Source of the DNA: Micromonospora_J zhanjiangensis
Lineage (GTDB): Bacteria; Actinomycetota; Actinomycetes; Mycobacteriales; Micromonosporaceae
DNA length: 64,000 nt
NCBI RefSeq assembly: GCF_042650605.1
Contig: NZ_JBHSBN010000002.1
Span: 522,510-586,509 of the forward strand
Reading direction: 5' to 3'
Part shown: positions 41,762-50,241 of the stretch, piece by piece
How the letters are laid out: each line of letters starts with the position of its first letter
Numbering within the stretch: the first letter of the stretch is position 1
Position numbers and translations under genes: made by a program
The notes under the pieces: generated by a model
Database searches by the model: none
Told to the model about the DNA's origin: nothing
Seen by the model: the letters and a program-made list of their open reading frames with translations, nothing else

Positions 41762-42868
41762 ATGAGCACCCTGGAACGTCTCTACACCGAGTACGGCCAG
41801 AACCCGTGGCTCGACAACCTCACCCGCGGCTACCTGCGCAACGGCACCCTGAAGCAACTGGTCGCCGACGGCATCCGGGGCGTCACCGCCAACCCGACCA
41901 TCTTCGCCAAGGCGATCGTCGGCTCCACGGACTACGACGAGCAGTTCGCCGCGCTGACCGCCGCCGGGCGGCCACTGCAGGACGCGTACTGGCAACTGGT
42001 CGTCGACGACGTCACCGCCGCGCTGGCCGTGCTGCGCCCGGTCTTCGACACCAGCGGCGGGACCGACGGATTCGTGTCCGTGGAGGTGGCCCCCGAGCTG
42101 GCCCGCGACACCGAGGCCACGCTGGTGGCCGCCCGCGCGCTGCACGAGCGGATCGCCGCGCCCAACCTGTTCGTCAAGATCCCCGCGACCGAGCAGGGCG
42201 TCCCCGCCATCCGCGAGATGATCGCCGACGGGCACAGCGTCAACATCACGCTGATCTTCTCCCTCACCCGCTACGAGCAGATCATCGAGGCGTACCTGTC
42301 CGGGCTCGAAGCCCTCGTCGAGCGCGGCGGCGACCCGTCGCGGGTGCACAGCGTCGCCTCGTTCTTCGTCAGCCGGGTCGACACCGAGGTCGACCGGCGC
42401 CTCGAGACGGCCGGCACCCCGCCAGCCCTGGCCTTGCGCGGTCAGGCGGCGATCGCCCAGGCCAAGCTCGCCTACCGACTGTTTCGGGAACGCTTCACCG
42501 GCGAGCGGTGGCAACGGCTGGCCACCCTCGGGGCGCACCCACAACGGCCGCTGTGGGCCTCCACCTCCACCAAGAACCCGGCCTACCCCGACACCCGCTA
42601 CGTCGACCACCTCATCGGCCCGGACACCGTCAACACCCTGGCCGAGGTCACCATCGCCGCGTTCACCGACCACGGCACCCTGGCCCGCACCATCGACACC
42701 GAAGTCGACGAATCCGCCGCGGTGATGCGCCGACTCGCCGCGGCCGGCGTCGACATGGACGACGTCGGAGCGACCCTCGAAGACCAAGGCGTGGCCGGCT
42801 TCCACGCCTCTTCCCAGCGGACGCTAGCCGCGCTCAGAACCAAGGCCGAGCAGCTCAGCCACCGCTGA
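41762..42868 (+). CDS. tal: Transaldolase
   Basis: 368 residues, the long actinobacterial form. GIRGVTANPTIFAKAI near the N-terminus, the Schiff-base lysine in NLFVKIPATEQGVPAI, VNITLIFSLTRYEQIIEAYLSG and SVASFFVSRVDTEVD are all diagnostic. QRPLWASTSTKNP completes the barrel. It moves a dihydroxyacetone unit in the pentose phosphate pathway. No other pentose-pathway gene is adjacent, so this is probably an accessory copy in the redox cluster (inference). AAAGG precedes the ATG. Confidence 0.95.
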   Translation: MSTLERLYTEYGQNPWLDNLTRGYLRNGTLKQLVADGIRGVTANPTIFAKAIVGSTDYDEQFAALTAAGRPLQDAYWQLVVDDVTAALAVLRPVFDTSGGTDGFVSVEVAPELARDTEATLVAARALHERIAAPNLFVKIPATEQGVPAIREMIADGHSVNITLIFSLTRYEQIIEAYLSGLEALVERGGDPSRVHSVASFFVSRVDTEVDRRLETAGTPPALALRGQAAIAQAKLAYRLFRERFTGERWQRLATLGAHPQRPLWASTSTKNPAYPDTRYVDHLIGPDTVNTLAEVTIAAFTDHGTLARTIDTEVDESAAVMRRLAAAGVDMDDVGATLEDQGVAGFHASSQRTLAALRTKAEQLSHR

Positions 42869-43190
42869 GTGGGAGTGGGCCGGATGGGCGCGGTCCGGGC
42901 TCGTTCTTGTGGGTCGCCCTGGGGCGGGCTCGTCCGCCTCGAGTCTGCGGACTTGCCGTTGGGCGCCTCGGTCCACACCGCTCCGTCTCCGTCCGGCCGT
43001 GCCCCCGCGCCGACACGATGCTCGGACAGCCGCGGTCCGGCACCGCGTGCCGGACCGCGCAGGCGCCGGTCACTACCGCGTCACCCTCCGCGTCCCGCGA
43101 CGATAGGCGCCGGGACAGGGGGCAGTGCGCGGCCGCGCCACGGCACCGGCCGTCGTCGCTACCGGCGAAGGGATCCACCGCTGGTACTCA
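42869..43190. other. Gene-free stretch
   Basis: 322 bp between the tal stop and the stop of the opposing DUF2249 gene. Several open frames cross it but none has family resemblance, and no clear hairpin is visible. Confidence 0.4.
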
Positions 43191-43820
43191 TTAAGACGTT
43201 TTGGCTCTGCTGGTGTCCAGTAGCAGAGCTTGCCGGCGCTGGTGCACCGTCAGATAGCGCAGACCCTCGACGCCGGCGGTGAACTGTCGGCGCGAGCGGC
43301 GCGGCATCCACAGCAGGACACCGGGTGTGAGCTCGATCGTGCCGAGTTCGGTGGTCAGCTGGCCGCTGCCGGCCAGTACGTGGACGAGAACGTCGAGGTC
43401 AGGTCCGGTATGGGCGTCGATTGCCTGCCCAGGCGGCAGCGCGATGACGTTGGCGTCGAGGTCGCGCTCGCGGGGCTGGAGTTTCCACACCGCTCCGGTG
43501 ACATCGGCGGCAGTCGTGTCAGCGGTGATCGTGGTGGTGTCGACCAGCACGCGCGGGAGTGGGGTGCCGGCAAGTTTGGTGATCTGGATGCGCCAGTCGC
43601 GCATCTCGCGGTTGAGGTACTCCCAGCGGTAGCTGCCGGCGTGATCGGTCTCGAACTCTTCATGCAGATGCTGCGGATCGTGGTCATTGACCAGCACGAA
43701 CGCTGCACCGACGGGCAGGGCGGCGTAGGTCGCGAAGATCGTGGGGTGCTTGTCAGGCTTGCGCATCCCGCGCACATCCAGTTCCTGCACGTCGGGGTCG
43801 CTTGTGGCCTTCGGTGACAT
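43191..43820 (-). CDS. DUF2249 and cupin two-domain protein
   Basis: 209 residues. The first 75 or so (QELDVRGMRKPDKHPTIFATYAALPVGAAFVLVNDHDPQHLHEEFETDHAGSYRWEYL) form a DUF2249 domain, a small TusA-like fold that recurs next to hemerythrin, nitrite/nitric-oxide and cytochrome genes. The rest is a cupin barrel (VIALPPGQAIDAHTGPDLDVLVHVLAGSGQLTTELGTIELTPGVLLWMPRRSRRQFTAG), with His in the metal position. It diverges from the ferredoxin relic and regulator. A role in redox or nitrogen-oxide response is inferred from the family only. Confidence 0.82.
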   Translation of the reverse strand: MSPKATSDPDVQELDVRGMRKPDKHPTIFATYAALPVGAAFVLVNDHDPQHLHEEFETDHAGSYRWEYLNREMRDWRIQITKLAGTPLPRVLVDTTTITADTTAADVTGAVWKLQPRERDLDANVIALPPGQAIDAHTGPDLDVLVHVLAGSGQLTTELGTIELTPGVLLWMPRRSRRQFTAGVEGLRYLTVHQRRQALLLDTSRAKTS

Positions 43821-43846
43821 CGCGGTTCTCCTGCTCCGTAATTTCT

Positions 43847-43861
43847 ACAATCCAATATTGT
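43847..43861. promoter_or_regulatory. Palindrome between divergent DUF2249 and ferredoxin-relic/regulator units
   Basis: ACAAT-N5-ATTGT in an AT-rich island 27 bp from the DUF2249 start. It is a candidate operator for the regulator at 44033. Confidence 0.4.
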
Positions 43862-43875
43862 GTAAACTCTAGGCC

Positions 43876-44020
43876 ATGACCTACGTGATCTCCCAGCCGC
43901 GTGGACGCGGTGACTTTGCGCGCCGACGAACGCCCGGTGGACCCCGTCTACGAGGGCGGTCAGTCGCGGCAGATCCAGCCCGACGAGTGGGTGGACCGTG
44001 AGGTCTACGAGCGGAGAGGT
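43876..44020 (+). pseudogene. Ferredoxin gene relic with all cluster cysteines lost
   Basis: It begins MTYVISQP, like the intact ferredoxin at 49835 (MTYVIAEP). After a small indel the next frame reads RVDAVTLRADERPVDPVYEGGQSRQIQPDEWVD, which aligns with CIDVVDRACVEECPVDCIYEGDRALYIHPDECVD. Every cysteine of the alignment is replaced (by Arg, Pro or Trp). The second half of the ferredoxin is missing. It lies directly in front of the regulator at 44033, so it marks an ancestral ferredoxin-regulator pairing like that at 49021-50176. Confidence 0.65.
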
Positions 44021-44032
44021 GGAGGGGATGCA

Positions 44033-44713
44033 ATGACGATGCCGCAGCCGGGTCAGTCCGCGCCCCGACGCCGTGGACAGGTGTTGCGGCTCCTGCGGGA
44101 CGCGGCCGGCCCGATGACTATCGCCGAGATCGCCGAACGGCTCGGAATCCACGTCAACACCGCGCGTTTTCATCTCGAGAGCTTGGCCAGCAACGGTCAG
44201 GTCGAACGCACGACTGCCGACCCCGGCAGCCCGGGGCGTCCACCGCAACTGTTCCAAGCGGTACGGGGCATGGACCCGATGGGCGCGCGGCATTTTCGGG
44301 TGCTCGCCGAGGTGCTGGCCGAGGCGATCGCCGCCGATCCTGATCCGAGCGGCCGGGCCTTGGCGGCCGGTCGCTTCTGGGGACGTCACCGGGCGTCCCC
44401 CGTCGCCGACGCCACCGAACCGGCTGAAGCACGCGAGCCCGGTGAATCCGTCGAGCGGCTGATGCACATGCTCGACGAGTTGGGTTTCGCGCCCGAGCGG
44501 GCCCCCGGTGGCGACCGGCCACAGATCGGCCTGCGGCAGTGCCCGTTCCTCGAGCTCGCGGTCAGCCGGTCCGACGTGGTGTGTCCGGTCCACCTCGGCC
44601 TGATGCAGGGCGCGATGCAGTCGTGGGGCTCGCCCATCACGGTGGAGCGACTCGACCCCTTTGTTCAACCAGATCTGTGCGTGGCGCACCTCACCTCGAT
44701 CGGAGCGTCGTGA
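44033..44713 (+). CDS. Winged-helix regulator with CPF...C cysteine motif (SufR/COG2345-like)
   Basis: 226 residues. HTH: RGQVLRLLRDAAGPMTIAEIAERLGIHVNTARFHLESLASNGQVERT with a GSPGRPPQLF wing. The sensor domain has LRQCPFLELAVSRSDVVCPVHLGLMQGAM and a last Cys in PFVQPDLCVAHL, the same three-cysteine order as the regulators at 40402 and 49021. It probably binds an Fe-S cluster. GGTGGAGGGG precedes ATG 44033. It overlaps the cupin gene by one base (TGATG), forming an operon with 44713 and 45048. Confidence 0.85.
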   Translation: MTMPQPGQSAPRRRGQVLRLLRDAAGPMTIAEIAERLGIHVNTARFHLESLASNGQVERTTADPGSPGRPPQLFQAVRGMDPMGARHFRVLAEVLAEAIAADPDPSGRALAAGRFWGRHRASPVADATEPAEAREPGESVERLMHMLDELGFAPERAPGGDRPQIGLRQCPFLELAVSRSDVVCPVHLGLMQGAMQSWGSPITVERLDPFVQPDLCVAHLTSIGAS

Positions 44714-45051
44714 TGGATGTCTTGTCGTTGACCGCCCTGGCCGTTGAGCAGATCGGCGCGGCTCGTTCTTCGTCGGCGGGCCGTAGCGCCCGCACCATCC
44801 ACGGCCAACACACGGCTGCGCTGCGCCAGACAGTGCTCGCCCTGGTGGCGGGCCGAGCGCTCGGCGAGCACGAAAGCCCCGGTGAGGCAACGCTGCTGGT
44901 GCTGGCGGGGCGGGTGCGGCTGAGTGCCGGCGACGACTCCTGGGAAGCGGCCACGGGTGACTATCTGGTCATCCCGCCGGCCCGCCATGACCTGGCCGCG
45001 ATCGAGGACTCCGCGGTGTTGCTCAGCGTTGTCACGGCCGCCCGAGGATGA
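44713..45051 (+). CDS. Small cupin-domain protein
   Basis: 112 residues forming one cupin barrel: TVLALVAGRALGEHESPGEATLLVLAGRVRLSAGDDSWEAATGDYLVIPPARHDLAAIEDSAVLLSVV. The motif-1 HxH is reduced to EHESP and the C-terminal His of motif 2 is present (PPARHDL). Such proteins often sense or bind small ligands. It is coupled to the regulator before it and to the membrane protein after it (ATGA overlap). Confidence 0.82.
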   Translation: MDVLSLTALAVEQIGAARSSSAGRSARTIHGQHTAALRQTVLALVAGRALGEHESPGEATLLVLAGRVRLSAGDDSWEAATGDYLVIPPARHDLAAIEDSAVLLSVVTAARG

Positions 45052-45614
45052 CGGCATCGTCCGAACCGGCCGACCCGGACGAGGCGCCGACGCAGCAGGG
45101 GAGCGCGACGGCGCCGCCCGGCTCGCGGCGCGGTACACATCCGAGTCCGGCAGCCGTCCTGGCCGCGACCGGCGTCTGTTCTGTCGTGCTCGGTGGCCTG
45201 GTCGCCGCGGTCACCGGACCCCTCGAGCTGGCTCACGGCAGCTGGCTCGCGGCCTATCTGGTGCTGGTCGGTGGCGTGACACAGTGCGCCATGGGCCAGG
45301 CCCGGTTCCGGCGACCCGAGGTGATGCGGGCACGCGGCGGCTGGGTGCAGATCGGTTGCTGGAATCTGGGCAGTGCCGTGGTGATCGGCGCAACCCTGGC
45401 CGGTCAACCCGTGGCGGTCGACCTCGGCTCGGCCCTGCTGGTCATCGCGGTGGCGATCGCGTTCCGCGCCATGCGGCCGGGTGCTGGTACGGCTGCTCGC
45501 CCGGCCACCGGCGGGATGTCACCGCTGACCGACCTTGCCTACCGGACGCTGCTGCTCGTGCTGGCGCTCAGCATCCCGGTCGGCATGGCGCTGTCACACG
45601 TGCGGCACTCCTGA
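45048..45614 (+). CDS. Integral membrane protein of unknown function
   Basis: 188 residues with about five hydrophobic segments (AAVLAATGVCSVVLGGLVAAVTG, WLAAYLVLVGGVTQCAMGQA, GCWNLGSAVVIGATLAG, ALLVIAVAIAFRAM, LLLVLALSIPVGMAL) after a 35-residue polar head. Family not recognised. Third gene of the regulator-cupin operon, starting with a 4-bp overlap. A helix with GVTQCAMGQARFRRPE resembles segments in membrane proteins found beside nitrogen-oxide genes, but this is a weak impression. Confidence 0.7.
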   Translation: MTASSEPADPDEAPTQQGSATAPPGSRRGTHPSPAAVLAATGVCSVVLGGLVAAVTGPLELAHGSWLAAYLVLVGGVTQCAMGQARFRRPEVMRARGGWVQIGCWNLGSAVVIGATLAGQPVAVDLGSALLVIAVAIAFRAMRPGAGTAARPATGGMSPLTDLAYRTLLLVLALSIPVGMALSHVRHS

Positions 45615-45771
45615 ACGAGGCGCCATGGCGAACCCGTTACCTCCCCGCTGGCCCGAAGCCTGGCCGAACACACTGCATGCCAGGCTTGGGCGTGCGTCCG
45701 GCCATCGTGCTGATCCGAGCCGCCGCTGGCTCGCGAGACGCTGGTGAACTGCAGGTGGACCGCTCTCCTCT

Positions 45772-48522
45772 TTACTCGGCGAAGCCTTCGGTGTTGTCAG
45801 CGCTGGGAGCCGCGTCGATCTCGTTCAGCCGGTACAGCGCGATTGCCTTGTTCGGCGCGGAGTCGTCGATTTCCGCACGGTCGGCGAGTTGAGTGAGTAC
45901 CCGTAGCACGATCGAGGGCGCGTCGACGTGGAAGTGGCGGCGCAGTGCCCCGCGGGTGTCGGAGTGCCCGAAGCCGTCGGTGCCCAGGGAGGACCACGGG
46001 CCGGGGACGAACGGTGCGATCTGGTCGGGGACGGCCCGCATCCAGTCGGACACGGCGGTGACCGGGCCGGGCGCCGTGGTCAGGCGGTCGGTGACGTACG
46101 GGATTCTGCGGGGTTGGCCGGGGTGGGTGAGGTTCCAGGCGTCGGCGGCGAGGGCTTCGCGGCGCAGTTCGGTCCAGGAGGTCACTGACCAGACGTCGGC
46201 GGCGACGCCCCAGTCGTCGCGCAGCAGGAGCTGCGCCTGCAGCGCCCACTGCATCGCGATGCCGGAGGCGAGGATCTGCGCGCGTGGCCCGTCAACGTCG
46301 TCGGCGGGGCTGTAGCGGTGCATGCCGGCCAGGATGCCGTCGACGTCCACGTCGGCCGGCTCGGCGGGTTGGCTGACCGGTTCGTTGTAGAGGGTGAGGT
46401 AGTAGAAGACGTCGGGGTCCTCCCCGTCGCGGGTTTCGCCGTACATGCGGCGCAGTCCGTCGCGGGCGATGTGGCCGAGTTCGAACGCGAAGGCGGCGTC
46501 GTAGGCGACACAGGCCGGGTTGGTGGCGGCCAGCAGCAGCGAATGCCCGTCTTCGTGTTGCAGGCCCTCACCGTTGAGGGTGGTCCGGCCGGCGGTGGCG
46601 CCGAGCAGGAAGCCGCGGGTCATCTGGTCGGCGGCCGCCCACAGGCCGTCGCCGGTGCGTTGGAACCCGAACATGGAGTAGAAGATGTAGAACGGGATCA
46701 TCGGCTCGGCGTGGGTGGCATACGAGGTGCCGGCCGCGGTCCAGGACGCCGTGGCGCCGGCTTCGGTGATGCCTTCATGCAACAGGACGCCCTTGGTGTC
46801 CTCCTGGTAGCTGAGCATGAGTTCCCGGTCCACAGATAGATAGTGCTGTCCGTGCGGGGAGTAGATCTTCTTGGACCGGAACAGGGCGTCCAAGCCGAAC
46901 GTGCGGGCCTCGTCCGGGATGATCGGCACCAACCGGTGACCGATGTGCGGGTCTTTCATCAGGTCTTTGAGCAGCCGCACAAACGCCATTGTCGTGGCGA
47001 CCTGCTGCCGTCCGGAGCCGCGGGCGGCTACCGCGTACGCCGCGGTGGCCGGCAGTGCGAGCGGCCGACTCGGCGCGGTTCGCGCCGGCAGGTATCCGCC
47101 GAGGGCGTTACGCCGTTCGTGCAGGTACTCCAGCTCCGGGGACCGCTCGGGCAGCCGCTGGTAGGGCGGCAGGGTCTCGTCGAGAGCTGAATCCGGGATG
47201 TCGAGGTGCAGGCGGTCCCGGAAGCCCTTGAGGTCCTCGAGGGTGAGCTTCTTCATCTGGTGGGTGGCGTTGCGTCCCTCGAAGTGCGACCCGAGGGTCC
47301 ATCCCTTGATCGTTTTGGCGAGGATGACGGTCGGCTGGCCGGTGTGGTGCACGGCGGCCTGGTACGCCGCGTACAGCTTGCGGTAGTCGTGGCCACCGCG
47401 GCTGAGCCCCCAGATCTGCTCGTCGGACAGGTCCGCGACCATGGCGGCGGTGCGCGGGTCGCGGCCGAAGAAGTGTTCCCGGATGAACGCCCCAGATTCG
47501 GCCTTGTAGGTCTGGTAGTCGCCGTCCGGGGTGACGTTCATCAGGTTGACCAGCGCACCGTCGGTGTCGGCGGCGAGCAGCGGGTCCCACTGCCGGCCCC
47601 AGACCACCTTGATGACGTTCCAGCCGGCGCCGCGGAAGAACGCCTCCAACTCCTGGATGATCTTGCCGTTGCCGCGGACCGGGCCGTCGAGGCGCTGCAG
47701 GTTGCAGTTGATGACGAAGGTGAGGTTGTCCAACTCCTCGCGGGCGGCCACGCCGATCGCGCCGAGCGCTTCGATCTCGTCCATTTCGCCGTCGCCGAGG
47801 AACGCCCACACCCGCTGCGCGCTGGTGTCTTTGATGCCGCGGTGGTGCAGGTAGCGGTTGAAGCGGGCCTGGTAGATGGCGTTGAGCGCGCCGAGGCCCA
47901 TCGAGACGGTCGGGAACTGCCAGAAGTCGCGCATCAGCCGCGGGTGCGGGTAGGACGGTAGGCCGCCGGGATGCGACAGTTCCTGGCGGAACCCGTCGAG
48001 TTGGTGTTCGGTCAGCCGGCCCTCGAGGAAGGCCCGCGCGTAGATGCCCGGGGAGGCGTGGCCCTGGAAGTAGATCTGGTCGTCGCCGCCCTCGGCGCCG
48101 CGGCCGTGGAAGAAGTGGTTGAAACCGACCTCGTACAGCGATGCGGCCGAGGCGTAGGTGGAGATGTGTCCGCCGACCCCGATCCCGGGCCGCTGCGCCC
48201 GGTGCACCATGATCGCGGCGTTCCATCTGATGTGGGCGCGGATGCGCCGCTCGATGTCCTCGTCGCCGGGAAACGGCGGTTCCAGATCGGGCGGGATGGT
48301 GTTGAGGTAGTCGGTGCTGTTCAGGCTGGGCACGCCGACGTGCTGTTCGCGGGCTCGTTGCAGCACGCTGAGCATCAGATACCGGGCCCGGTTGGCTCCG
48401 GCGTGCTCCACGACCGCGTCGAGCGACTCCCGCCATTCCTGAGTCTCGGCGGGGTCCACATCGTGCAGTTGGCTGGGCAGTCCGTCGCTGATCAGCGGCT
48501 GTCGGTGGGTTTCTGCGGTCAT
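45772..48522 (-). CDS. aceE: Pyruvate dehydrogenase E1 component, homodimeric type
   Basis: 916 residues. The thiamine-diphosphate motif is GDGEMDEIEALGAI...NCNLQRLDGPVRGN (GDG-x-N). ANRARYLMLSVLQRAREQHVGVPSLNSTDYLNTIP is the typical N-terminal arm, and GLQHEDGHSLLLAATNP the typical transketolase-like central domain. It decarboxylates pyruvate and transfers acetyl to E2 lipoyl groups. The start is ATG 48522, after AAAGG; the longer open frame upstream is not protein-like. E2 and E3 are not here. Downstream of the 48569-49758 genes on the same strand, so possibly under control of the regulator at 49021. Confidence 0.96.
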   Translation of the reverse strand: MTAETHRQPLISDGLPSQLHDVDPAETQEWRESLDAVVEHAGANRARYLMLSVLQRAREQHVGVPSLNSTDYLNTIPPDLEPPFPGDEDIERRIRAHIRWNAAIMVHRAQRPGIGVGGHISTYASAASLYEVGFNHFFHGRGAEGGDDQIYFQGHASPGIYARAFLEGRLTEHQLDGFRQELSHPGGLPSYPHPRLMRDFWQFPTVSMGLGALNAIYQARFNRYLHHRGIKDTSAQRVWAFLGDGEMDEIEALGAIGVAAREELDNLTFVINCNLQRLDGPVRGNGKIIQELEAFFRGAGWNVIKVVWGRQWDPLLAADTDGALVNLMNVTPDGDYQTYKAESGAFIREHFFGRDPRTAAMVADLSDEQIWGLSRGGHDYRKLYAAYQAAVHHTGQPTVILAKTIKGWTLGSHFEGRNATHQMKKLTLEDLKGFRDRLHLDIPDSALDETLPPYQRLPERSPELEYLHERRNALGGYLPARTAPSRPLALPATAAYAVAARGSGRQQVATTMAFVRLLKDLMKDPHIGHRLVPIIPDEARTFGLDALFRSKKIYSPHGQHYLSVDRELMLSYQEDTKGVLLHEGITEAGATASWTAAGTSYATHAEPMIPFYIFYSMFGFQRTGDGLWAAADQMTRGFLLGATAGRTTLNGEGLQHEDGHSLLLAATNPACVAYDAAFAFELGHIARDGLRRMYGETRDGEDPDVFYYLTLYNEPVSQPAEPADVDVDGILAGMHRYSPADDVDGPRAQILASGIAMQWALQAQLLLRDDWGVAADVWSVTSWTELRREALAADAWNLTHPGQPRRIPYVTDRLTTAPGPVTAVSDWMRAVPDQIAPFVPGPWSSLGTDGFGHSDTRGALRRHFHVDAPSIVLRVLTQLADRAEIDDSAPNKAIALYRLNEIDAAPSADNTEGFAE

Positions 48523-48568
48523 GGCACGGGAGCCTTTCTCACAGCGTTGCGTGCGTCGGGTGGCGGGC

Positions 48569-49024
48569 TCAGGGCACCAGTCGCAGCGCGAGCACGATCC
48601 CGAACGTGGGCAGGAGCAGGACTTTGGCGCACTCGGCGGCGACGTAGGCGAGGTGCAGGTGCGATCGTGGTGGCTCATGCCCTTGGACGAGTTGTCGGGC
48701 ACGACGGTCCAGGCGGGGACGCACCACCGCTACCTGGACGACCAACAGCGCCCAGAGGGCGATCAGCACCGTCGTCGGGACGCCTTCGACGGTGGATCTT
48801 CCGGCCGTGCTCGTGAGCACGGTCAGCGTCAAGATGGCGGCGAGAACGAGTTCCGCGGCGTTGAGTACCCGAAAGACCAGCCGGCCGATGCCGAGCCCGA
48901 GCGGCACCGTGATGCCGGGCGCGCGGAACTTCAACGGGGTCTCCAAGAAGGAGATCGCCAGGACCATGCCCAGCCAGACGAACGGGACAGCGATAATCAC
49001 CACGGCAGCGGGTCGCGCGGTCAC
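48569..49024 (-). CDS. Four-helix integral membrane protein
   Basis: 151 residues from GTG 49024. Helices: AAVVIIAVPFVWLGMVLAISF, VLNAAELVLAAILTLTVLTS, TVLIALWALLVVQVAVV and VAAECAKVLLLPTFGIVLALRLV. The motif SFLETPLKFRAPGITVPLGLGIGRLVF between helices 1 and 2 is shared with small membrane proteins in many bacteria, whose function is unknown to me. The GTG overlaps the stop of the regulator at 49021 (GTGA), so the two are coupled, and aceE follows 46 bp later. Confidence 0.75.
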   Translation of the reverse strand: MTARPAAVVIIAVPFVWLGMVLAISFLETPLKFRAPGITVPLGLGIGRLVFRVLNAAELVLAAILTLTVLTSTAGRSTVEGVPTTVLIALWALLVVQVAVVRPRLDRRARQLVQGHEPPRSHLHLAYVAAECAKVLLLPTFGIVLALRLVP

Positions 49025-49758
49025 GGCTTGCCCCCGACACCCGGCGACGGCGGAGCCTGTAGTCCTTCGACCGGCGCTGTCGCGGGAGAGATCTGGGCCA
49101 GGCACAGATGCGGCTGGACGAACGGTCGCAGGCTGACGGCCGCGGGTGGGGCGTCGACGTCGGCCAGAGTCCGCCGAAGCAGACCAAGGTGCACCGAGCA
49201 GACGACATCCGGGTGCGTGGCGGCGACCGCGCGAAACGGGCAGGCATGCAGCCGGATCTGGAGGTTGTCACCGTCGCGGGCGAGGTCTGGGTCAAAGCCC
49301 AACTCGGCGAACACCGCGTTCACGTGCACCGCGGCCTCATCCAGCGTCGCCGCGGCGGCCGTCGGCCCGGGTTTGCGTTGTCCGCCCCATTCCCAGCCGG
49401 CCCGTTCGGCGCGCCGCGCGCGTTGGTCACCTTCCCCGGCGGCCCACTGGGAGGCGAGGATCCAGGACAGCAGCTCGTAACCGGAGGAACCGCCGGCGGC
49501 GTGACTGGCCGGCAGGTAGAGCCGACGGGGACGCCCCCGCGTGCCGGACCGGCCGGCCCGGCTGATCACCAGGCCGGCGTCGGTGAGCACATCCAGGTGG
49601 AACCGGACCGTCGTGACGTGCAACCCGCACGCCGCGGCGAGTTCGCGCACGTCCAACGGCCGCTCGCTGGCGCGCAAAGCGTCCAGCAGCCGCAGCCGGC
49701 TCGCGACGGCAAGCGCTCCGTGCGTCTGGCTGCGCTCACCTGCTCGGTCGTCGTTCAC
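49021..49758 (-). CDS. Winged-helix regulator with CPF...C cysteine motif (SufR/COG2345-like)
   Basis: 245 residues. HTH: ALAVASRLRLLDALRASERPLDVRELAAACGLHVTTVRFHLDVLTDAGLVISR with wing GTRGRPRRLYLP. The sensor part has LHACPFRAVAATHPDVVCSVHLGLLRRTL and PFVQPHLCLAQI, the same cysteine order as the 44033 and 40402 regulators. GGTGGAGGG lies directly before GTG 49758. It diverges from the ferredoxin gene at 49835 and is coupled to the membrane-protein gene, upstream of aceE. Confidence 0.85.
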   Translation of the reverse strand: MNDDRAGERSQTHGALAVASRLRLLDALRASERPLDVRELAAACGLHVTTVRFHLDVLTDAGLVISRAGRSGTRGRPRRLYLPASHAAGGSSGYELLSWILASQWAAGEGDQRARRAERAGWEWGGQRKPGPTAAAATLDEAAVHVNAVFAELGFDPDLARDGDNLQIRLHACPFRAVAATHPDVVCSVHLGLLRRTLADVDAPPAAVSLRPFVQPHLCLAQISPATAPVEGLQAPPSPGVGGKP

Positions 49759-49834
49759 CCCTCCACCATAATAGAAATGATGCTGATAGTCTAAAATCCG
49801 GTGAGCGGACACCTGCCAGAGAAGGGAGGCCGAC

Positions 49835-50176
49835 ATGACGTACGTGATCGCGGAGCCCTGCATCGACGTCGTCGACCGGGCCTGCGTCGAGGAATGCCCG
49901 GTCGACTGCATCTACGAAGGGGACCGGGCGCTGTACATCCACCCGGACGAGTGCGTGGACTGCGGCGCCTGCGAGCCGGTCTGCCCGGTCGAGGCGATCT
50001 TCTACGAGGACGACCTGCCCGCCCAATGGTCGGTATTCACCGACGACAACGCCCGGTTCTTCACCGAACCGCTGCCCGGGGCAGCGACGGCCTTGGACTC
50101 ACCTGGCGGTGCCGCCAAACTCGGCCGGGTGGGAGTAGACACCCCGCTCGTCGCCGGCCACCCGCGTCCCGCCTGA
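49835..50176 (+). CDS. fdxA: 7Fe ferredoxin
   Basis: 113 residues. MTYVIAEPCIDVVDRACVEECPVDCIYEG and HPDECVDCGACEPVCPVEAIFYEDDLP give the two cluster sites of the FdxA-type [3Fe-4S][4Fe-4S] ferredoxins. The helix-rich tail (WSVFTDDNARFFTEPL) is standard; the last 35 residues are extra. It is an electron donor in the cytoplasm, often induced by low oxygen or nitric oxide in mycobacteria. GAAGGGAGG precedes the ATG. It is divergent from the regulator at 49021. Confidence 0.95.
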   Translation: MTYVIAEPCIDVVDRACVEECPVDCIYEGDRALYIHPDECVDCGACEPVCPVEAIFYEDDLPAQWSVFTDDNARFFTEPLPGAATALDSPGGAAKLGRVGVDTPLVAGHPRPA

Positions 50177-50241
50177 CTCCGCTTCCGCCAGCCGGACGTA
50201 TCCGGTCAAGGCGGCGGGGCGGCGCCCCGCGCCGGACTGCC

